A stretch of 64,000 bases of DNA from Oscillospiraceae bacterium (GCA_015065975.1 SVPG01000008.1:21374-85373); one strand, 5' to 3'. Shown: positions 25,927 through 35,442, counted from the first letter of the stretch. A program made the numbers and translations. The notes: generated by a model not told the origin, from the letters alone.

Positions 25927-27216
25927 ATGCAGAAAAAGAAATCAAAGAACGATTCCAAAAATAAAACCTGGCTCAAACTTGATAACGCGGCAAACATCTA
26001 TCCCTCGCTCATAAGCCGCAATTTCACGCCCAATTTCAGAGTCTCGCTTTCGCTCAGCGAGCCTGTCAACCCCGAGATTCTTCAGAAGGCAACAGAGAAC
26101 TGTCTTCCGCGATTTGAGAACTTTTCTTCAACTCTGAAAAAGGGTCTTTTCTGGCACTATCTTGAACACAACGACAATGTTCCCGTTGTTGAATACGATT
26201 CCCATTTCCCCATGCGCCCCCTTATCAGCAAGTACAACAACGGTTTCCATTTCCGCGTCTGTTATTACGAAAACAGAATCGCACTTGAGGTAATGCACGT
26301 CATAACCGACGGCACGGGTGCAACGTATTTTCTCTGCACGCTTGTCGCCGAATACCTCAGACTCACAGGCAAGAAAATTCCTTACAGCGGTCCGGGCATA
26401 ATCGACCTCAAGGCAAAGCCCAGCCCCGAAGAGATGGAGGACAGCTTCCGCAAATACACACGTTTCAAGGCAAGACGAACAAGAAAGGAAACAAGCGCCT
26501 ATCACATCAAGGGCACAAAGCTGCCGCACGGTGAGGTCGGAATAATCACGGGACGTGTCCCCGTCGCCGCCGTAAAGGAGAAAGCAAAGCAGTTCAACGC
26601 GACGATCACGGAATACCTGACCGCCGTGCTCGTATGGTCACTTTATCTCCATCAGAAGGAGCACAGCAAAAAGGAAGTCGCAATAAAGGTTACGATCCCG
26701 ATAAATCTGCGCAACCACTACCCGAGCAAAACACTGCGCAACTTTTCGCTCTTCATAAACCCAGGAATCGAGCCGAAATACGGCGACTGGGATTTTGACG
26801 AGATCGTTTCCGACGTTCAGCATTTTCTCCGTCTTAACAACAAAGAGAAGTTTCTCAACGCAAATATGAGCGCAAATCTCGGCGATGAGATCAACCCCTT
26901 TATAAGAGCCGTTCCGCTCTTTCTGAAGACACCCGTTCTTCATATGTATTTCGTTTCGGGTGAGGACAAGTATTCCTCTACGATTTCGAATCTCGGCGAG
27001 TTCAAAATGCCCGAGGAAATGAAACCGTATATCGAACGCGCCGATTTTATTCTCGGCCGTCCGTATATAATGCCGACAAACTGCGCTGTTGCAAGCTTTA
27101 ACGGTATAATGTCCATCAGCTTCGGCCGTTCCATAAAGGAAACCGACTGTGAGCGTGAGTTTTTCAGAACTCTCATCAAAATGGGCATTCCCGTTAAAAT
27201 CGAAAGCAATCAGTAA
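25927..27216 (+). CDS. Condensation/alcohol acetyltransferase-like protein
   Basis: 429 residues. The HxxxDG acyltransferase motif is HVITDG at residues 124-129. The order of segments and the late YSSTISNLGEF (the counterpart of the second-half structural motif) match the chloramphenicol acetyltransferase, NRPS-condensation and alcohol acetyltransferase superfamily. It would move an acyl group from CoA or a carrier to an alcohol or amine; the substrates are unknown. AAAGGA lies about 14 bases before the chosen ATG. The next gene is a zinc-ribbon membrane protein. Confidence 0.78.
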   Translation: MQKKKSKNDSKNKTWLKLDNAANIYPSLISRNFTPNFRVSLSLSEPVNPEILQKATENCLPRFENFSSTLKKGLFWHYLEHNDNVPVVEYDSHFPMRPLISKYNNGFHFRVCYYENRIALEVMHVITDGTGATYFLCTLVAEYLRLTGKKIPYSGPGIIDLKAKPSPEEMEDSFRKYTRFKARRTRKETSAYHIKGTKLPHGEVGIITGRVPVAAVKEKAKQFNATITEYLTAVLVWSLYLHQKEHSKKEVAIKVTIPINLRNHYPSKTLRNFSLFINPGIEPKYGDWDFDEIVSDVQHFLRLNNKEKFLNANMSANLGDEINPFIRAVPLFLKTPVLHMYFVSGEDKYSSTISNLGEFKMPEEMKPYIERADFILGRPYIMPTNCAVASFNGIMSISFGRSIKETDCEREFFRTLIKMGIPVKIESNQ

Positions 27217-27272
27217 TCCGCTCATATTTTCGGAAAGGAGATATGCCTTCCCGCAAGGCATTACAATATTAT

Positions 27273-27989
27273 ATGTCCTATTGTGTAAACTGTGGTGTTG
27301 AGCTTCACGAGAGCGAAAAGAAATGTCCGCTCTGTGACACCGTCGTGCTCAACCCTGCCGCAGCATTTGACGACAACGCAAAGCCCGTTTTCCCAAAACT
27401 CGGTGAAAACGCAGGAGGAGACGGCAGCGAAAACCGCCGCCTTACAGCACTGATTATCAGCATAGTGATTGCAATTCCCGTATCGGTCTGTCTGATAACA
27501 AACTACGGTATTTCGAAGTCGCTCACATGGTCGCTTCTGGTGCTTGCGATAATGTCGCTTTTGTGGCTTTTTGTCACCCCGTTTTTCCTTATGAAAAAGC
27601 CGAAGGTAACAAACATACTGCTGATCGATCTTGCCGCTGTGCTGTTATTCCTCTTTATCCTTTATAAATACGATAACGCTCAGCGCAACTGGTTCGTCAC
27701 ACTTGCCGTACCCGTAACGCTTTCTGCGTTCACGATGATATGTATACTCGCCGCTTCGATCCGTTCGAACTCTTTCAGCAGTCTTACCACAGCGGCGGTA
27801 TTCTTCCTCTCGCTCGGAGCTTTCATCGTCGCTCTTGAGGTCATAACCGACCTTTATATAAGCGGCGGAGTCAGTCTCCTCTGGTCACTCATCGTCCTTG
27901 CTCCCTGCGCTCTGCTTGCACTTCTCTGCGTCATTCTCAAACGCAAAAAGCAGCTCAAGGACGAACTCAAGAGACGTTTTTACATTTAG
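27273..27989 (+). CDS. Zinc-ribbon multi-spanning membrane protein, DUF6320-like
   Basis: 238 residues. The N-terminal zinc ribbon is YCVNCG then CPLC; six or seven hydrophobic helices follow (about residues 60-225), and the tail is strongly basic (KRKKQLKDELKRRFY). I chose the ATG at 27273 because proteins of this type start at the zinc ribbon. An ATG at 27243 is possible, but AGGAG sits only two bases before it. It resembles DUF6320 proteins, which I recall beside acetyltransferase-like genes. Function unknown. Its end overlaps convergent ylbJ by 23 bases. Confidence 0.75.
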   Translation: MSYCVNCGVELHESEKKCPLCDTVVLNPAAAFDDNAKPVFPKLGENAGGDGSENRRLTALIISIVIAIPVSVCLITNYGISKSLTWSLLVLAIMSLLWLFVTPFFLMKKPKVTNILLIDLAAVLLFLFILYKYDNAQRNWFVTLAVPVTLSAFTMICILAASIRSNSFSSLTTAAVFFLSLGAFIVALEVITDLYISGGVSLLWSLIVLAPCALLALLCVILKRKKQLKDELKRRFYI

Positions 27990-29049
27990 TTCGCGGAATA
28001 CAAAGCACGCACATCAGGCACATTATTATCAGTGCCGCCGAACCCGCAACGCTTTTCTGAGCAAGCTGCGGGCTGTACTGCACACCGACAGATATCACGC
28101 TGTCGGGCAGTATCGGGAGAAGGAGCTTTGCCGCCGCACTGCAATACAAACCGCACATCAGCCTGACTGCCGCAAACGGCAGCAGGCTGATTTTTATTTT
28201 GGAGAGTATTGAGAATATCTGCATATGCACCGCCAGACCTCCGAAACCGACCGCAAACGCCAGCATAGGAATCCCCGCAAAACGCGCAGCGGCACAGCCG
28301 CTGCCGACCTCTATCACCGACGGTATCACAGCCTGTGCAATCTGTTTTTCCATACCAACACCCTGCAGCAGAGCCGACACGGCAGAGGTTATCCCCGCCT
28401 CTTCCAGCACTCCCCCGAGCGCTCCCGCAAGAAGCACGTAGGCGCATATCATGAGCATCGATTCACCCGCACTTCTGACCGATACCGTAAGTGCCTGCGC
28501 CATATTTTTCCTCTCCGCCGCAGTTTCTGCCGGGCAGAAACACTCTTCTTTTCCATATATAAAACGAAGCACAACTCCCGAAATAATCACCGACGATATC
28601 TGTATCGCAAGCAGCAGCGCTCCGACGGACGGTGAGCCGAGCATCGCTCCTCCGACAGCGCCGACAAGAAATCCCGGTCCTGCACAGACGCAGAAGCATG
28701 CCGCTCTGCGAGCCTGCGCCTGTGTCAGCATTCCGTTTTCATATAATGATGATATTGCGGACGCTCCCGCAGGATACCCTCCCGTCACGGACGCCACTAC
28801 CGCAGTTGCCGCTTCACCCGGAAGCGCAAACAGCTTTTGCGTTATCGGACTGAGCCATTTTCCGATTATACGTGCGCTGCCGTTTTCCACCATAAAAACA
28901 GACGCAAAAAGCATCGGAAAAAGAGACGGTATCAGCGAATCTGCACACAGCAAAACGCCTTCATACACCCCCTGCGCCGCCGCCCGTGAATAGACCGTAC
29001 ACATCACGATCAGCATAATCGCCGCAAAAGTTCCCGCATACTTTTTCAT
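27967..29049 (-). CDS. ylbJ: Sporulation integral membrane protein YlbJ
   Basis: 360 residues with about eight to ten membrane helices. The LIPSLFPMLFASVF and SVTGGYPAGASAISSLYENG segments, and GFGGLAVHMQI near the end, match YlbJ of the nucleoside recognition/gate superfamily. YlbJ is needed for a normal spore envelope in Bacillus. It is divergent from yqfC, placing two sporulation units back to back. Confidence 0.9.
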   Translation of the reverse strand: MKKYAGTFAAIMLIVMCTVYSRAAAQGVYEGVLLCADSLIPSLFPMLFASVFMVENGSARIIGKWLSPITQKLFALPGEAATAVVASVTGGYPAGASAISSLYENGMLTQAQARRAACFCVCAGPGFLVGAVGGAMLGSPSVGALLLAIQISSVIISGVVLRFIYGKEECFCPAETAAERKNMAQALTVSVRSAGESMLMICAYVLLAGALGGVLEEAGITSAVSALLQGVGMEKQIAQAVIPSVIEVGSGCAAARFAGIPMLAFAVGFGGLAVHMQIFSILSKIKISLLPFAAVRLMCGLYCSAAAKLLLPILPDSVISVGVQYSPQLAQKSVAGSAALIIMCLMCVLCIPRTKCKNVS

Positions 29050-29101
29050 ATAACTCTCTCCTCTGACGGTTTTACATAGGATAAATATGCCGCAGATTTC
29101 A

Positions 29102-29130
29102 GAATTATCCTGATTATCGGGGCATATAAT
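29102..29130 (+). promoter_or_regulatory. Candidate sigma-E promoter of yqfC-yqfD
   Basis: GAATTAT, a 14-base spacer and CATATAAT resemble the sigma-E pattern, which fits known mother-cell control of yqfCD. The -35 match is only partial. Confidence 0.45.
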
Positions 29131-29166
29131 TCAAAAGCAATCATCAGCAAGGGAGAAACCGAAAAA

Positions 29167-29433
29167 ATGAAGAAAAACAGCAACTTCGGACGCAACGGTC
29201 TGTTCGACTCCCCATTTCCCGCGCCGCTCTCGGAATGTCACATAGAGCTTTATTCAAGCCGTGCCATCATGATAGACGGGTGCCGCGGCGTTGCCTTCTG
29301 CAGCAGCGAGCACATCAGAATAAGCATCGGCAGCCGCTATGTTGCAGTGAACGGCAGTGAGCTTGTCATCGCTTCGATGTTCGGTGCGACCGTATCGATC
29401 GAGGGACATATCACGGGTGTCGAATTTATATAA
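29167..29433 (+). CDS. yqfC: Sporulation protein YqfC
   Basis: 88 residues. The core IELYSSRAIMIDGCRGVAFCSSEHIRI and the end VSIEGHITGVEFI are those of the YabP/YqfC family. It is a small mother-cell sporulation protein of unclear biochemical role. It lies 14 bases before yqfD, the conserved order. Confidence 0.92.
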   Translation: MKKNSNFGRNGLFDSPFPAPLSECHIELYSSRAIMIDGCRGVAFCSSEHIRISIGSRYVAVNGSELVIASMFGATVSIEGHITGVEFI

Positions 29434-29447
29434 AGGGAGGCAAAGCA

Positions 29448-30629
29448 ATGCCTAAAGCAGATCTTCTCACTCAGGCTCGCGGCTTTTGCGAATTTCGGGC
29501 AGACGGTGTCTTCCCCGAGAGATTTCTGAATCTCTGTTCAGGTGCGGGTATGGGACTGTGGCAGATAGAACGCACAAAAACAGGTATAAAGGCTCATATA
29601 ATCGCATCACGCTACAAAAAGCTGCGTCCGCTGGCAAAAAAGTGCTCGCTCAGGCTGCACGTCGAGAAAAAGCACGGACTTCCCTTCACGCTTATCCCCT
29701 ACCGAAAGAGGTCGGGTTTTGTGCTCGGGCTTTTTCTTTTCTGCGGCATAATATGGCTCATGTCGCAGTTTGTATGGTTCATTCAGCTCCCCGAAGTATC
29801 ACCCGAGCTCAGACCTCAGCTTGAACAGGCGCTCGAGGATTCCGGAGTTCGTGCGGGGGCTCTGACCTCAAGAGTGGACGGAAGCCTTATCGCGACAAAG
29901 CTCGAGCTTGAGCTTCCGGGGATAATGTGGATAACTGTCAACACCTACGGCAGCAGTGTCACCGTCGACCTGCGTGAAATTCAGACTTTGAATCCCGTTG
30001 TCGGAAACGACGAGCCGTGCAACGTTGTCGCCGCAAAACCGGGCATCATAATATCGGCTGATGCGATGGGCGGCGAAGCTCAGGTAAGCGCGGGTCAGAC
30101 CGTTGCGGCGGGCGACCTTCTCATAAGCGGTATAGTCGAATATCAGAACGGGTCGGTATCCATGCTTCACGCATGGGGTGATGTATGGGCAAGGACCGAT
30201 TATGAGTTTTCTTGCACCGTCCCCTATCTTTATACATCGGTCGAGCGAAGCGGAAAGGTCACGACCAACCGAAGGCTTTTCCTGCTCGGATTCGAAATAC
30301 CGCTCGGTTATACCAAATACGAGGGTGAATGTGAGCTCGAGGTTTCAAAGCAGACTCTCAACGTTTTAGGGGTAGAGCTCCCCTTCAGCCTCATAACCGA
30401 AAACAGATATGAAACCGTCAATCTTATGAGAATGATATCGGAAGACGAGGCGCTTGCCATCGCAAGGCAGGACATTTCAGCTCAGCTTGAAAGCTGTTCG
30501 GGCATCGAAATCCTGTCCCGTGTCGAAAACGTCAAAACAGATGAAACGGGTATCACGGTAACTCTGAAAATAACCGCAAAAGAAAACATTGCAAAGCAGG
30601 AATTGATATTATTCGGGGATAATTCATAA
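29448..30629 (+). CDS. yqfD: Sporulation protein YqfD
   Basis: 393 residues. The N-terminal half is soluble and basic, one membrane helix lies near residues 88-110 (FVLGLFLFCGIIWLMSQFVWFI), and the rest is an outer soluble domain of beta-rich character. This matches YqfD, a sigma-E dependent stage IV protein. GGGAGG precedes the ATG. It is cotranscribed with yqfC; phoH follows behind its own promoter. Confidence 0.93.
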   Translation: MPKADLLTQARGFCEFRADGVFPERFLNLCSGAGMGLWQIERTKTGIKAHIIASRYKKLRPLAKKCSLRLHVEKKHGLPFTLIPYRKRSGFVLGLFLFCGIIWLMSQFVWFIQLPEVSPELRPQLEQALEDSGVRAGALTSRVDGSLIATKLELELPGIMWITVNTYGSSVTVDLREIQTLNPVVGNDEPCNVVAAKPGIIISADAMGGEAQVSAGQTVAAGDLLISGIVEYQNGSVSMLHAWGDVWARTDYEFSCTVPYLYTSVERSGKVTTNRRLFLLGFEIPLGYTKYEGECELEVSKQTLNVLGVELPFSLITENRYETVNLMRMISEDEALAIARQDISAQLESCSGIEILSRVENVKTDETGITVTLKITAKENIAKQELILFGDNS

Positions 30630-30667
30630 AAAACTTAAAAATTTCAATAAAATTTTAACAAAAAGTA

Positions 30668-30696
30668 GTGACTTGCCATTTTCAATGTGGTATAAT
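30668..30696 (+). promoter_or_regulatory. Promoter of phoH
   Basis: GTGACT, 17-base spacer and an extended TGGTATAAT, 34 bases before the phoH ATG. Confidence 0.65.
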
Positions 30697-30729
30697 ACAA
30701 ACGTAAAACTATGTAAAAAGGACGATCAG

Positions 30730-31695
30730 ATGTACGAACAAACGGTGCAGTTTGACCGCATGGAACACGCGGTCAGCTTATTCGGCAGTTTTGACGAAAA
30801 CATCAGACTGATTGAGTCGGCCTTCGATGTCAGCATCGTCAGCCGCGGCTCTGAGGTCAAAGTTTCGGGCGAGGCTGAAAATGTCGCAAACGCTGTGCGC
30901 GCCATCAACACTCTGCTCATGCTTCTCAACAGGGGTGAAACGCTCAACGAGCAGAATGTACGCTACTGCATTTCCTCCGTCAAGGACGGAACGACCGACA
31001 GAATGGAGTCGATGCTGCGTGAATGTGTATGCATAACCGCTCGCGGCAAGCCCGTAAAACCAAAGACCATCGGTCAGAGCAATTACTGCGAAGCAATCGC
31101 AAAAAACACCATCACAATCGGTGTCGGACCTGCGGGTACAGGTAAGACCTATCTCGCTGTTGCGATGGCGGTCGCCGCATTCCGCGCAGGTGATATAAAC
31201 CGAATAATTCTCACAAGACCTGCTGTCGAGGCGGGCGAAAAGCTCGGTTTCCTTCCCGGCGATCTTCAGCAGAAGGTCGACCCCTATCTGAGACCGCTTT
31301 ATGACGCACTCTTTGATATGCTCGGTGCCGAATCGTTCCAGCGATATCAGGAACGCGGTGCCATCGAGGTCGCTCCGCTCGCATATATGAGAGGACGTAC
31401 CCTCGACGACAGCTTTATAATACTCGACGAGGCGCAGAACACCTCACGCGAACAGATGAAGATGTTCCTCACACGTCTTGGATTCAATTCAAAAATGGTC
31501 GTCAACGGCGACATCACTCAGATCGATCTGCCCGACGGCAAACAATCGGGACTCATAGAAGTCTCCAGAATATTAGGTTCTATCGACGGCATCGGCATTG
31601 TTCAGTTCGACCAGCGCGATGTTGTCCGACATAAGCTTGTTCAGGATATAATTCTTGCCTACGAAAAGGCTTCATCTCAGAACAGGAAAAAGTAA
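30730..31695 (+). CDS. phoH: PhoH-family ATPase
   Basis: 321 residues. An N-terminal KH-like region leads to Walker A GPAGTGKTYLAV. Walker B lies in FIILDEAQNTSREQMKMFLTRLG, and VVNGDITQIDLP follows, all PhoH signatures. PhoH proteins are P-loop enzymes thought to act on RNA, and they neighbour ybeY in many genomes. I chose the ATG at 30730 with AAAAGGA seven bases upstream; the open frame to 30673 runs into the promoter. Confidence 0.94.
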   Translation: MYEQTVQFDRMEHAVSLFGSFDENIRLIESAFDVSIVSRGSEVKVSGEAENVANAVRAINTLLMLLNRGETLNEQNVRYCISSVKDGTTDRMESMLRECVCITARGKPVKPKTIGQSNYCEAIAKNTITIGVGPAGTGKTYLAVAMAVAAFRAGDINRIILTRPAVEAGEKLGFLPGDLQQKVDPYLRPLYDALFDMLGAESFQRYQERGAIEVAPLAYMRGRTLDDSFIILDEAQNTSREQMKMFLTRLGFNSKMVVNGDITQIDLPDGKQSGLIEVSRILGSIDGIGIVQFDQRDVVRHKLVQDIILAYEKASSQNRKK

Positions 31696-31738
31696 AGGTT
31701 TGTGAAAGGAGAGCCCGTTTTCGGGGCCAGTGAGTAAA

Positions 31739-32251
31739 ATGGATAAGACAAAAGTAATTATCGACAACAGACAGAATAAAGTTAAAATTCCGACCGGCAT
31801 AAGACTTCTTCTGCGCCGCTGCTGCAACGCGACCCTCACTCTCGAAAAGTTCGAGGGACCCGCTGAGATAAGCGTTTCCTTTGTTGACGAGGAGGAGATT
31901 CACGCTCTCAATCTTCAGCATCGCGGCGTTGACTCTGTGACCGATGTTCTCTCCTTCCCTCTCGGCGAAAACGGAGTTTATGACATAAACCCCGCAACGG
32001 GTGCAAAGCAGCTCGGTGATATAGTCTTATGCGTCCCGCGTGCCGTCGAGCAGGCCGACCGTTTCGGTCACTCGCTCCAGCGCGAGATGGGATATCTCAC
32101 CGTTCACTCAATGCTTCATCTGCTCGGTTACGACCACGAAGAGGGCGGTCTTGAACAGGTTCGTATGCGCGAAAAGGAAGAGGCTGTTATGGTCCTTCTC
32201 GGAATCCCGAGAGACGGAAGCTATGTCCCAAACCCCGACAGCGAGGTATAA
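31739..32251 (+). CDS. ybeY: Endoribonuclease YbeY
   Basis: 170 residues. The zinc motif is TVHSMLHLLGYDHEEGG, the HxxxHxxxxxH site of YbeY, and DVLSFPLGE is also conserved. YbeY matures 16S rRNA and takes part in ribosome quality control. The best ribosome site AAAGGAG (31704-31710) is about 28 bases before the ATG, and a GCCCG-TTTT-CGGGGC hairpin lies between. GTG at 31730 is a possible alternative start. It closes the phoH-ybeY unit; yqfF, which sits between them in Bacillus, is absent. Confidence 0.93.
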   Translation: MDKTKVIIDNRQNKVKIPTGIRLLLRRCCNATLTLEKFEGPAEISVSFVDEEEIHALNLQHRGVDSVTDVLSFPLGENGVYDINPATGAKQLGDIVLCVPRAVEQADRFGHSLQREMGYLTVHSMLHLLGYDHEEGGLEQVRMREKEEAVMVLLGIPRDGSYVPNPDSEV

Positions 32252-32351
32252 TTCTCTTTTCTCTTACATATAATATTATCGGCAGTCGGAGGCGACGTGA
32301 TATTCTCCCGCTGCTGCGGTCGGAATTTCTTCCGGCCGCGATGAAATACAT

Positions 32352-32401
32352 AAAAAAATCACTTTTGAAATCATTCGATTCCAAAAGTGATTTTTCTTTT
32401 A
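32352..32401. terminator. Bidirectional terminator between ybeY and ABC permease
   Basis: AAAAAAATCACTTTTG pairs with CAAAAGTGATTTTTCTTTT around a 14-base loop, with T runs usable on both strands. Confidence 0.88.
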
Positions 32402-32410
32402 TCCTAAAGC

Positions 32411-34519
32411 TCAGTCCTCATATTCCACAAGGTCATTGTTTCTCTTCATCAGAAGATCGAGATCTTCCACCTCGAGGAACATGACACCGTCATCAAATTT
32501 GTTGACGTAGAATCCGTCATCCTCGGGAACATAATGCTCATAGTAATAGTTCACCATAACAAACGGTCTTGAAAAATCGAAATCGTCAGGCAGCTTATCA
32601 CCCGTTACCGCATCGATATACTTTTCAATATCGTAACCTTCAAGAACTTCCTTTTCACCGCTCATTTCCTCGCCGTTAAAATATACACCGTGAGTATACA
32701 TCGATGTTCCCTGAGGAACATAAGCAGTAAGAGACAGGTCGAAATAATAATCCTCATCCTTGGCGATTATTTCTTCAAGTGAGACTTTATTTCTGTCATT
32801 GGCGTACTCCATATAAAGCGACAGTGCCTTCGGAGTAAAGAAGCCGAGCGGGTACTCAACATACATCAGTCTGCCGTTATGTCTGAGCGTGAGATAGATA
32901 TAGCTTATATCGACATCTCCCACCATCGGCTGTCTGAAGCTGCCGATGGGCATAACATCGCCATAGACATTTCCGAAAATAAAGTTTCTGTGGTTCTCAT
33001 CAAGGCCCTTGACCTCCTCGACAAACAGCTCATATATTTCCTTGTTCTGCTTCTGAGTCAGAGAATGTCCCGTTTCGACCTCAAGAACATCATCGGGATC
33101 GACAAGTGTTGTAAGCAGCGGATTGAAGCTGTCGTCATTATAAAGAGTTCTCTCGAGATTATAGATATCGCGTCCGTAGCTTATATTTCTGCGGATCGTG
33201 ATGCCGCTGTCGAGCGTAATATCCACAGTGATCTCATTATAATTATCACCGAACGAACGATTTCTCTCAGACCTGATGGTACTTTCAAGAGAATCCGCGG
33301 TCATTTCGATTACCTTCGGGTTGGTTATCTTCTTATCTGCCGCAAGAGCCTGAGCATACCTGCTTGTATCATCATCGTAGACCAGTCTGACATATTTTAT
33401 ATTATCCGTCTCGACGGGAATCGCATAGATGATTTCGGACGCCGCTCTGACGCCGAAAATCAGACCGACATTGAGAAGCACAAGCACAACAAGACCGGGA
33501 AGCATCTTCTTTGCAAAGCCTCTGAGTGTCTTTCTTGTAATAAGCTCATAGACAAAATACGCTATGATTGCCAGAATATAGAGGAATACCATTCCAATAT
33601 TAACAGTAAAATGTCTGTCTTGCATACTTATATCGATACAGCACGGCAGGCATATGATAAACGAAATGCACACACGTATTGCGGTCTGTACGATCTCGTT
33701 GGTTGCGGAGGTTGCTGCCTTTTCGCTCTTTCTTCTTCTGAAGAGGACAAGAGCAATTGCGAGATAGACAAGAGCAAGCACGGTTGTATAGACGATCGGA
33801 CCGACCTTCTCTCCCCAACTGCTGTCCCCGTATCCAAACAGAACATCGAAGGTACTGCTTGTTACAAGATTGCCTTTGTTTGCAAAAATGTCGCCGAAAA
33901 GTCCGCCTGCTTCATCATAATAAGGAATGATTTCGTTCTTTTCGTGAACGAGCTCATAAAATACTATCGAGAGCACTTTTGGCAGGAACAGGATAAGTGC
34001 CGACACTGCAAGCTGAGAGAAAAGGGTCGAGCTCAGATTCATCGCCAGCAGCACAGCCGCCGAAACAAGCAGATTGCAGGCAATCATACTCAGCGAATAG
34101 GTGATGAACTGAACAAAATCGCCCTCTACGCCGGGGAATACAGCAAATTTTATACCTTCACTGAGCAGTCCGAGCAGCACGGGAGCTGTCAGCCAGGTCT
34201 GAATTGCGAGGAAAAAGCTCACAAAAAGCTGTTCTCTCGACTGTGGTATGGAATGATAATAGTCGGACGCTGCACGGGTATTGAGAAAATGGAAGAGCGA
34301 CAGCGTCATTATCGGCGCAAGAACGACAAAGCCTATCGCAAGTCCGACAAGCTCGTACGAGGCTGTCAGAAGACTCGATGCATTTTTGTCGTAAAGATTG
34401 CTGTCTGTATAACTCAGCAGATAAACCAGGAACGTTATGAGAAGGTATGTCATACCGACAACGCGGGTCTGACGCAGACCTTCTTTATAAAGATCCTTTG
34501 AGAAAAGCTTTATCTTCAT
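32411..34519 (-). CDS. ABC transporter permease, large
   Basis: 702 residues. Six or so membrane helices occupy the first 360 residues (a pattern with FHFLNTRAASDYYHSIPQSREQLF after the second helix is typical of these permeases). A large outer domain of about 340 residues, rich in acidic residues, follows. Its ATG overlaps the stop of the ATPase gene in ATGA. With the GntR regulator it forms a module like Bacillus ytr, whose known roles include response to cell-envelope antibiotics. The substrate here is unknown. Confidence 0.85.
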   Translation of the reverse strand: MKIKLFSKDLYKEGLRQTRVVGMTYLLITFLVYLLSYTDSNLYDKNASSLLTASYELVGLAIGFVVLAPIMTLSLFHFLNTRAASDYYHSIPQSREQLFVSFFLAIQTWLTAPVLLGLLSEGIKFAVFPGVEGDFVQFITYSLSMIACNLLVSAAVLLAMNLSSTLFSQLAVSALILFLPKVLSIVFYELVHEKNEIIPYYDEAGGLFGDIFANKGNLVTSSTFDVLFGYGDSSWGEKVGPIVYTTVLALVYLAIALVLFRRRKSEKAATSATNEIVQTAIRVCISFIICLPCCIDISMQDRHFTVNIGMVFLYILAIIAYFVYELITRKTLRGFAKKMLPGLVVLVLLNVGLIFGVRAASEIIYAIPVETDNIKYVRLVYDDDTSRYAQALAADKKITNPKVIEMTADSLESTIRSERNRSFGDNYNEITVDITLDSGITIRRNISYGRDIYNLERTLYNDDSFNPLLTTLVDPDDVLEVETGHSLTQKQNKEIYELFVEEVKGLDENHRNFIFGNVYGDVMPIGSFRQPMVGDVDISYIYLTLRHNGRLMYVEYPLGFFTPKALSLYMEYANDRNKVSLEEIIAKDEDYYFDLSLTAYVPQGTSMYTHGVYFNGEEMSGEKEVLEGYDIEKYIDAVTGDKLPDDFDFSRPFVMVNYYYEHYVPEDDGFYVNKFDDGVMFLEVEDLDLLMKRNNDLVEYED

Positions 34520-35442
34520 TTTGCCTCAACCTCCTTTTCATCAAATACATTGTCAAAGCTGTAACCGCGAAGCTGCATTTCATAGACAAATACCTCTTCG
34601 AGAGAAAGAGGAAGCACCTCGAGAATGACCGGTCCGAGGGCATTGAGTCTGTTGCAGACAGCGTCTCTGTCGCCGCTTATTATCATATTTGCAACCGAGC
34701 CTCTCTTTGCGCAGTTTATGACATTTGCTCCTTCGACCGCGAGCTCCTCTTCGGTGAAATCACGGCTGAAGGCTATCTGAACCTTAAAGAGCGAGGTCTT
34801 GAGCTGTGAAACCTCCGACTGCAGTACAATACCGCCCTTATGGAGCAGTGCGAGCTGGTCGCAGGTATCCTCAAGCTCTCTGAGCGAATGGCTGGTTATG
34901 ACCGCCGCGGCGCCTCTGTCCATAACGTCCTCGGAAACAAGCCTCTTTACGACGCTTCTCATAACGGGGTCGAGTCCGTCAAATGTCTCGTCAAAAAGCA
35001 TAACGTCGGGTTTTGACGCAAGAGCGAGTATCGTTGCAGCCTGACGTTTCATACCCTTCGAAAACTGGGATATGGGATTCTTCATGCTCAGGTCGAGCAT
35101 TTTTGCATATTCCAGAAGCTTATCCGAATCAAATCCCGGACGAACGGTTTCATACATTTTCGACATACGCGCAAGGTTTGCACCGGGCAGAAAATACAGC
35201 TCATCGGAAACATATGCTATTCTCGATTTTGCCGCAAAGTTTTCATATATATCCTCGCCGTCCAGTTTTACTGTTCCGCCGTCCGGTCTGTAAACACCTG
35301 CGATAAGTCTTACAAGAGTGGATTTGCCCGCTCCGTTTGAACCGACAAGTCCGAAAACTCCCGCCTCCTGTATCTCACAGGATATTTCCGACAGCGCCGT
35401 GAAATTTTCAAATTTCTTCGTAGCCTTTTCTATACTTATCAA
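34516..35442 (-). CDS. ABC transporter ATP-binding protein
   Basis: 308 residues. Walker A is GSNGAGKST and Walker B is VMLFDETFDGLD (DET instead of the usual DEP). The signature loop reads FSKGMKRQ, a common variant of LSGGQ in export or regulatory ABC systems. The switch His is in ITSHSLRELED. The C-terminal 80 residues form an extra domain. TTG starts inside the TTGA junction with the GntR stop, with AGGAG upstream. Confidence 0.93.
   Translation of the reverse strand: MISIEKATKKFENFTALSEISCEIQEAGVFGLVGSNGAGKSTLVRLIAGVYRPDGGTVKLDGEDIYENFAAKSRIAYVSDELYFLPGANLARMSKMYETVRPGFDSDKLLEYAKMLDLSMKNPISQFSKGMKRQAATILALASKPDVMLFDETFDGLDPVMRSVVKRLVSEDVMDRGAAAVITSHSLRELEDTCDQLALLHKGGIVLQSEVSQLKTSLFKVQIAFSRDFTEEELAVEGANVINCAKRGSVANMIISGDRDAVCNRLNALGPVILEVLPLSLEEVFVYEMQLRGYSFDNVFDEKEVEAK

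Noticed and set aside
32879..34501. A 540-codon open frame on the plus strand
   Set aside because: Antisense of the ABC permease; no ribosome site and an improbable composition.
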